The notes below the pieces were generated by a model, which ran no database searches, was not told the origin of the DNA, and was given only the letters and a program-made list of their open reading frames with translations. From Chthoniobacterales bacterium (lineage in GTDB: Bacteria; Verrucomicrobiota; Verrucomicrobiia; Chthoniobacterales; UBA10450), in NCBI GenBank assembly GCA_013694945.1, contig JACDBM010000294.1, positions 1 through 10,896 on the forward strand: a stretch of DNA of 10,896 nt, given 5' to 3'. Positions 7,446 through 10,896 of this stretch are shown here, one piece after another; positions within the stretch are counted from its first letter, which is position 1, and the number at the start of each line of letters is the position of its first letter. A program made the position numbers and the translations under genes.

Positions 7446-7744
7446 GCTGCACTCTACGTTCTAATCCGGCCCGCGGCTCGCTTACTCTTGTTTTCTTATC
7501 TCCGTGCTCGTGCTCTCGCGCGGATATCTCTGAATCTTGGTAGCGAAATTGCTCCAGTAGCCGACGCATCACTTTCGAGTCGTGCTGTGTTTCCCGCCTG
7601 CACCCTGGTCATGCCTGCCTTTGTGAATTCTGCGTTTCCGAAACCGCCATTTCATCCGCCGAGGGCTCGGTTGCTCCGCGCGGATAGCCCGCCGATTTGC
7701 GCTGGTAAACGGGGCGACTTTGCCGCAGGTTTCACAGGGTCTGC
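7446..7744. other. Divergent intergenic region between the permease and korA
   Basis: About 300 bases without a convincing gene; frames crossing it show no recognisable protein. It must hold the promoters of both the permease operon (leftward) and korA (rightward), but I see no clear -35/-10 pair. A near-identical element occurs twice in the same orientation: TGCTCTCGCGCGGATA at 7511-7526 and TGCTCCGCGCGGATA at 7672-7686. An AGGG five bases before the korA GTG is a plausible ribosome binding site. Confidence 0.5.
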
Positions 7745-9841
7745 GTGATTTCTCCTTCTACTCTACCAGAATCAGGTCATGGAAATGGCGTTACCAACGC
7801 CAACCTGACCGCTGATCGCGCTGATTTGCGAGCCGAAAACATCGACGATGCGGTGATCCGGCTGGCAGGCAATTCGCAGGACGGCATCCAGACTGCGGGT
7901 GCGTTTCTTGCGCGGCTTGCTGGGCGAAGCGACCAGGATGTCATGACCTACATGACGATCCCGTCCACGATCTCGGGCGGGCCGTCCATCTTTCAGGTCC
8001 GCATCGGCTCGGGGGAAGTGCTTTCCGCCGGTGATGAAGCCGACTTTCTCGTCGCCTTTTACCAGCATAGTTACCAGGACCACATCAGCTTTCTGAAAGA
8101 TGGCGGCGTGCTGGTTTACGATTCCGATAATGTTGAGCCGGATCTCGACGATAAGCGTTTCGTCTACGTCGGCGTCCCGATTACCGGCCTGACCGTCGAA
8201 GCGCTCGGCGGCACCGCCAAGGACAAGGGCAAGAACATTTTCGTCCTCGGCTTGATCGCCAAGATTTTTCATCTCGATGTCGAGAAACTGGCGACGCTCA
8301 TCAAAGAAAAGTTCGCCGGGAAAGATGAGAGCATCGTCAACACCGCCATTATGGCGTTCACCGCCGGCTACGCCTACCCCGTCGGTAACCTACTCGCGAA
8401 ACGCTATCAGTTCGAGGTTATCACCAGGACCGATGGCCGCGCGCAGATCACGATGGACGGCAACCAGGCGCTCGCCTACGGCCTCATCGCAGGCGGTGTG
8501 CGTTACGGCGCCGGCTATCCCATCACGCCGTGGTCGTCGGTCATGGAAATTCTCCGGCGCGAGTTCCCGAAATACGGCGGCTTGTTCGTGCAATCCGAAG
8601 ACGAGCTGGGCGCAGTCTCGACTGCCCTCGGCTTCTCGTTAGCCGGTTATCTTTCGGTGACTGGCAGCGCTGGCCCCGGCATCTCCCTCAAGACGGAAGC
8701 GATCGGCTGGGCCTCGATGGCCGAGATGCCCATCATTGTTGTCAATGTGCAACGCGGCGGCCCCAGCACGGGCCTGCCGACGAACGTAGAGCAAAGCGAC
8801 CTCCACCAGGCGATTTACGGCGGACATGGCGACAGCCCGCGCGTCGTGCTCGCAGCCAGGACGGTCGAAGATTGCTTCTATATCGCGATCGAAGCGGCGC
8901 GAATCGCGCGGAAATACAGCACGCCCGTTTTCATCCTGAGCGACACGTCGCTCGCGACTCGAATTGAAGCCTTTGACGAACCGGACCTCGCCGAGCTGAT
9001 GCAGAATCCGCATCCCGACCTCACGACGCGCGCGGAAAGCTTCAAGCCGTACGACCTCGACCGCATCACCCAACACGTGCCGCCGGGCACGCGTTTGCTC
9101 GATGGCAAATATCCGCTTGTCACCGGACTCGAGCACGACGAGATGGGTCATCCGACCGGCAGCCCGAAGTTGCACATGGCGATGACGGCTAAGCGCCGAG
9201 AGAAACTGAAGAAGCTCGTCGAAGAACTTCCCGTCCCGGAAGTTTACGGCGATGTGGAAGGCGACGTCCTGCTCGTCGGCTGGGGCTCCACCTACGGGCC
9301 GATCCATGATGCAGTGAAGAAAGCCCGGCAAAGCGGCGAAAAGCTTGCCGCGATTCATCTACGCCACATTCACCCCCTGCCAAACGGTCTCGAACCGATC
9401 TTCGCGAACTTCAAACGGATCGTAGTTGTCGAGATGAACGACCAGGGCGTTTACGGCTACGGGCAGCTCGCCACCATCCTGCGCGCTCGCTACTGCGAGC
9501 CGAAGATCACGAGCCTCACAAAAACCGACGGCCTTACCTTCCGCGTCAAAGAAATCCTCGAAGGTCTCGGCGACCGCTACGCTTCAAACGACGCGCAAGC
9601 GAACGGTGCATCGGGCAATGGTTCATCGCTAGCAGCCGAAACGAACCGCGCCGCCGCTACAGTTTCAGCCGAGCGCGACCGCGCGCAGGACAACACGCCA
9701 ACTCAGCCCGGGACCGAAGCGGTGAAGGCCTCCTCCGGCAAAGTGGAGCATTCAAAGCATCCGCCAAGCGAACGCGCCGAAGACGCTGCGATCGCTGTTA
9801 CCGGTTCCGGCGAGCAGAAAGCAAATGAATCAGGAAAGTAG
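7745..9841 (+). CDS. korA: 2-oxoacid:ferredoxin oxidoreductase, fused gamma/alpha subunit
   Basis: 698 residues from GTG 7745 (AGGG five bases upstream; no in-frame ATG before residue 67). Together with KorB it catalyses reversible CoA-dependent oxidative decarboxylation of a 2-oxoacid with ferredoxin. Domains in order: POR gamma domain (about 37-215) opening with LAGNSQDGIQTAG; pyrimidine-binding POR alpha domain (about 236-430) with GYPITPWSSVMEIL (257-270), SEDELGAVSTALGFSLAG (284-301) and the long GSAGPGISLKTEAIGWASMAE run (307-327) followed by QRGGPSTGLPT; then a transketolase-C-like domain (about 505-600) with GWGSTYGPI and VVEMNDQGVYG. The YPITP motif is a known substrate-binding element of this fused class. 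2-oxoglutarate is the likeliest substrate, but pyruvate or branched-chain acids cannot be excluded. Residues from about 613 on form an Ala/Ser/Gly/Asn-rich, probably disordered tail not expected in the family. korB lies about 0.8 kb downstream. Confidence 0.95.
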   Translation: MISPSTLPESGHGNGVTNANLTADRADLRAENIDDAVIRLAGNSQDGIQTAGAFLARLAGRSDQDVMTYMTIPSTISGGPSIFQVRIGSGEVLSAGDEADFLVAFYQHSYQDHISFLKDGGVLVYDSDNVEPDLDDKRFVYVGVPITGLTVEALGGTAKDKGKNIFVLGLIAKIFHLDVEKLATLIKEKFAGKDESIVNTAIMAFTAGYAYPVGNLLAKRYQFEVITRTDGRAQITMDGNQALAYGLIAGGVRYGAGYPITPWSSVMEILRREFPKYGGLFVQSEDELGAVSTALGFSLAGYLSVTGSAGPGISLKTEAIGWASMAEMPIIVVNVQRGGPSTGLPTNVEQSDLHQAIYGGHGDSPRVVLAARTVEDCFYIAIEAARIARKYSTPVFILSDTSLATRIEAFDEPDLAELMQNPHPDLTTRAESFKPYDLDRITQHVPPGTRLLDGKYPLVTGLEHDEMGHPTGSPKLHMAMTAKRREKLKKLVEELPVPEVYGDVEGDVLLVGWGSTYGPIHDAVKKARQSGEKLAAIHLRHIHPLPNGLEPIFANFKRIVVVEMNDQGVYGYGQLATILRARYCEPKITSLTKTDGLTFRVKEILEGLGDRYASNDAQANGASGNGSSLAAETNRAAATVSAERDRAQDNTPTQPGTEAVKASSGKVEHSKHPPSERAEDAAIAVTGSGEQKANESGK

Positions 9842-9857
9842 GAGCTCAGGACTGGGG

Positions 9858-9900
9858 AGCGCACGCTTCCAGCGTGCTGGTTTCCGCATTCTGCGGAAAC
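9858..9900. repeat. Tandem-hairpin intergenic repeat
   Basis: Two perfect hairpins stand two bases apart just after korA. The first is GCACGC (9861-9866), loop TTCCA, GCGTGC (9872-9877). The second is GTTTCCGCA (9880-9888), loop TTC, TGCGGAAAC (9892-9900). No T run follows, so it is not a canonical intrinsic terminator, though it may protect the korA mRNA 3' end. The core GGAGCGCACGCTTCCAGCGT followed by a second palindrome recalls an interspersed repeat I associate with Verrucomicrobiota intergenic regions. That is memory, not a search. Only one copy is seen in this window. Confidence 0.6.
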
Positions 9901-9929
9901 GAAACTTTGACTCCTAACGGACAATTTCG

Positions 9930-10145
9930 ATGAGCACGGTCGAAGAAATCAGAACGGCAATCACGCAGCTGGACCCGCGGGCCAAAGCGCTACTGAGCGC
10001 CGAGCTTTATGCAATGAGCGATGAGCCTGAATCAACCGAACTTGAAGCCGCGCTCGATCGCGGGCTGGCCGACGTTGAAGCCGGTCGCATGCACGAGGTC
10101 GTCGAAGTAAAAAACATGATTCCGCGATGGACTTCGAAACCCTGA
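9930..10145 (+). CDS. Small acidic antitoxin-like protein of an addiction module, no cognate toxin beside it
   Basis: 71 residues. The sequence ITQLDPRAKALLSAELYAM (11-29) followed by LEAALDRGLADVEAGRMHEVVEVKNMIPRW (38-67) resembles short antitoxins (addiction-module component, ParD/RelB-like type) that usually precede a RelE/ParE toxin. The ALxxGLADVEAGR...EVxxMIPxW pattern is the recognisable part; it is predicted helical throughout. The gene that follows nine bases later is not a RelE/ParE toxin but a broken hicA, in the same reading frame. So the antitoxin is either orphaned or has been recruited next to HicAB. The ATG has only a weak upstream GGA. The family assignment comes from pattern memory and is moderate. 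Confidence 0.65.
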   Translation: MSTVEEIRTAITQLDPRAKALLSAELYAMSDEPESTELEAALDRGLADVEAGRMHEVVEVKNMIPRWTSKP

Positions 10146-10154
10146 GCACTTCGC

Positions 10155-10412
10155 GTGAGCAAAGCCGAAAGCTTTGCAGCGAAGCTTCTCACCGGGCGGT
10201 CAGACAGAAATTTCTCATTCGATGATCTCTGCCACCTCATCGAGAAAGCCGGGTTTGAATAACGTGGTGGAAAAGGAAGCCATCGCATCTATGCCAAAAT
10301 CGGCATCATGGAGATTATCAACGTTCAGCCGCGTAGCGGTGGCGAAGCGAAGCCTTACCAAGTTAAGCAAGTGCGTGAACTGCTTGTGAAGTATAAGATC
10401 GAGATCACATGA
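10155..10412 (+). pseudogene. hicA: HicA-type mRNA interferase interrupted by an in-frame TAA
   Basis: The frame from GTG 10155 to TGA 10410-10412 encodes a full-length HicA (85 residues) except for a TAA at codon 36 (10260-10262). Before the stop: SFDDLCHLIEKAGFE (21-35), the HicA N-terminal helix. After it, in the same frame: RGGKGSHRIYAKIGIMEIIN (37-56), with the GSH motif whose His43 is the catalytic residue, then VQPRSGGEAKPYQVKQVREL (57-76). HicA toxins are small double-stranded-RNA-binding-fold ribonucleases that cleave mRNA. Since reading frame and spacing are kept, a single GAA, CAA or AAA to TAA change explains the break. Internal starts downstream of the catalytic His cannot restore the enzyme. 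The gene overlaps hicB by ATGA, the normal hicAB layout. Sequencing error or readthrough remain possible. Confidence 0.82.
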
Positions 10413-10621
10413 CGAGCCGATACGAGATGGTCATTTACTGGAGCAATGACGACAACAGCTTCGTCGTCGAAGTGCCGGAGTTGCCCGGCTGTATGGCAGA
10501 CGGACAGACATACGCCGAAGCGGTGGCGAATGCCGAGGTCGTGATTAAAGAATGGATTAAGACTGCCCGCGAACTCGGCCGACCGATCCCTGAGCCCCGC
10601 GGGAAACTCGCCTACGCCTAA
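10409..10621 (+). CDS. hicB: HicB family antitoxin
   Basis: 70 residues, an intact short HicB with the partial RNase H-like fold: RYEMVIYWSNDDNSFVVEVP (4-23), the diagnostic PELPGCMADG (23-32), then the helix YAEAVANAEVVIKEWIKTAREL (35-56) and the tail GRPIPEPRGKLAYA. HicB binds and neutralises HicA and, in longer versions, represses the operon. This one has no separate DNA-binding domain after the core. Its ATG overlaps the hicA stop, so translation is probably coupled to hicA; a premature stop in hicA could lower HicB synthesis. With hicA broken it may be a relict, or may guard against HicA toxins encoded elsewhere. korB begins 17 bases after its stop, so the two are likely on one transcript. 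Confidence 0.93.
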   Translation: MTSRYEMVIYWSNDDNSFVVEVPELPGCMADGQTYAEAVANAEVVIKEWIKTARELGRPIPEPRGKLAYA

Positions 10622-10638
10622 CCAACTAATTCCCCACC

Positions 10639-10896
10639 ATGCCCACCGAAGAAATCACCCACGCCACCTCCATCGACGCCGCCCCGCCTGAGCTCATCCG
10701 CGAGAAGCTCACCAAAAAAGCCATCACCGCCGATCACCCCACCTGGTGTCCTGGTTGCGGCGACTTCGCCGTCCTCGCCTCCTATTATAAAGTCCTCGAG
10801 AAACGCCAGCTCGATCATGAAAAGATCGTCACCCTCGCCGGCATCGGCTGCTCCTCGCGTTTTCCCTATTTCGTCAACGGCTACGGCGCCCACTTC
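10639..10896 (+). CDS. korB: 2-oxoacid:ferredoxin oxidoreductase, beta subunit (3' end outside window)
   Basis: The first 86 residues of KorB, open at the right edge. Visible motifs: HPTWCPGCGDFAVL (33-46), with C37 and C40, and AGIGCSSRFPYFVNGYGAH (67-85), with C71. These three cysteines match three of the four [4Fe-4S] ligands of this beta subunit; the fourth and the TPP-binding GDG motif would lie beyond the window. KorB binds TPP and the cluster and passes electrons to ferredoxin, with KorA supplying the other half of the active site. The start ATG 10639 follows hicB by 17 bases, with no visible Shine-Dalgarno sequence. Codon use is strongly C-ending, more so than in hicB. It is separated from korA by the repeat and toxin-antitoxin genes. 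Confidence 0.96.
   Translation, partial: MPTEEITHATSIDAAPPELIREKLTKKAITADHPTWCPGCGDFAVLASYYKVLEKRQLDHEKIVTLAGIGCSSRFPYFVNGYGAHF

Noticed and set aside
10128..10226. 32-codon frame MDFETLSTSREQ... overlapping the end of the antitoxin-like gene, considered as a toxin remnant
   Set aside because: Its position fits a toxin start, but it stops after 32 codons and shows no RelE/ParE motif, so there is too little to call it.
10174..10389. Plus-strand frame of 71 codons inside the hicA region
   Set aside because: It is in a different frame from the HicA motifs and its translation is low-information; the HicA frame explains the region.

Overview
The window reads as a GC-rich chromosomal segment from a free-living bacterium. 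My best guess is a soil-type Verrucomicrobiota (Spartobacteria/Chthoniobacterales-like). That guess rests on three things: the fused gamma-alpha KorA plus KorB pair, frequent GTG starts with weak Shine-Dalgarno signals, and a tandem-hairpin intergenic repeat of a kind I associate with that group. It comes from memory and not from a search. There are no rRNA, tRNA, CRISPR, phage or transposase genes.

Left part (1-3400, minus strand). A GNAT acetyltransferase (2914-3399) is followed by a likely intrinsic terminator. After it comes a two-gene unit: an exported protein-L-isoaspartate methyltransferase (pcm, 1943-2764), which overlaps by four bases a membrane protein of the spermidine synthase-like family (1-1946, cut by the left edge).

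Middle (3400-7744). A short divergent region leads into a compact rpmH gene for ribosomal protein L34 (3550-3723, plus strand). It may be translationally coupled to a 38-codon upstream ORF, and rnpA does not follow it. Convergent to rpmH is a two-gene minus-strand operon: an 856-residue double-FtsX ABC permease (4875-7445) coupled by a GTGA overlap to an exported AttH/CrtC-type lipocalin-fold protein (3787-4878). No ATPase gene is adjacent. The 7446-7744 stretch is a divergent intergenic region.

Right part (7745-10896, plus strand). korA (fused gamma/alpha subunit of a 2-oxoacid:ferredoxin oxidoreductase, with an unusual low-complexity C-terminal tail) and korB (beta subunit, cut by the right edge) together make the TPP- and Fe-S-dependent enzyme that interconverts a 2-oxoacid plus CoA with acyl-CoA, CO2 and reduced ferredoxin. 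About 0.8 kb lies between them: a tandem-hairpin repeat, an orphan addiction-module-type antitoxin gene, and a HicAB module. In that module hicA carries an in-frame TAA just before its catalytic GSH motif while hicB is intact. This toxin-antitoxin island inside a metabolic operon is the most distinctive thing in the window.
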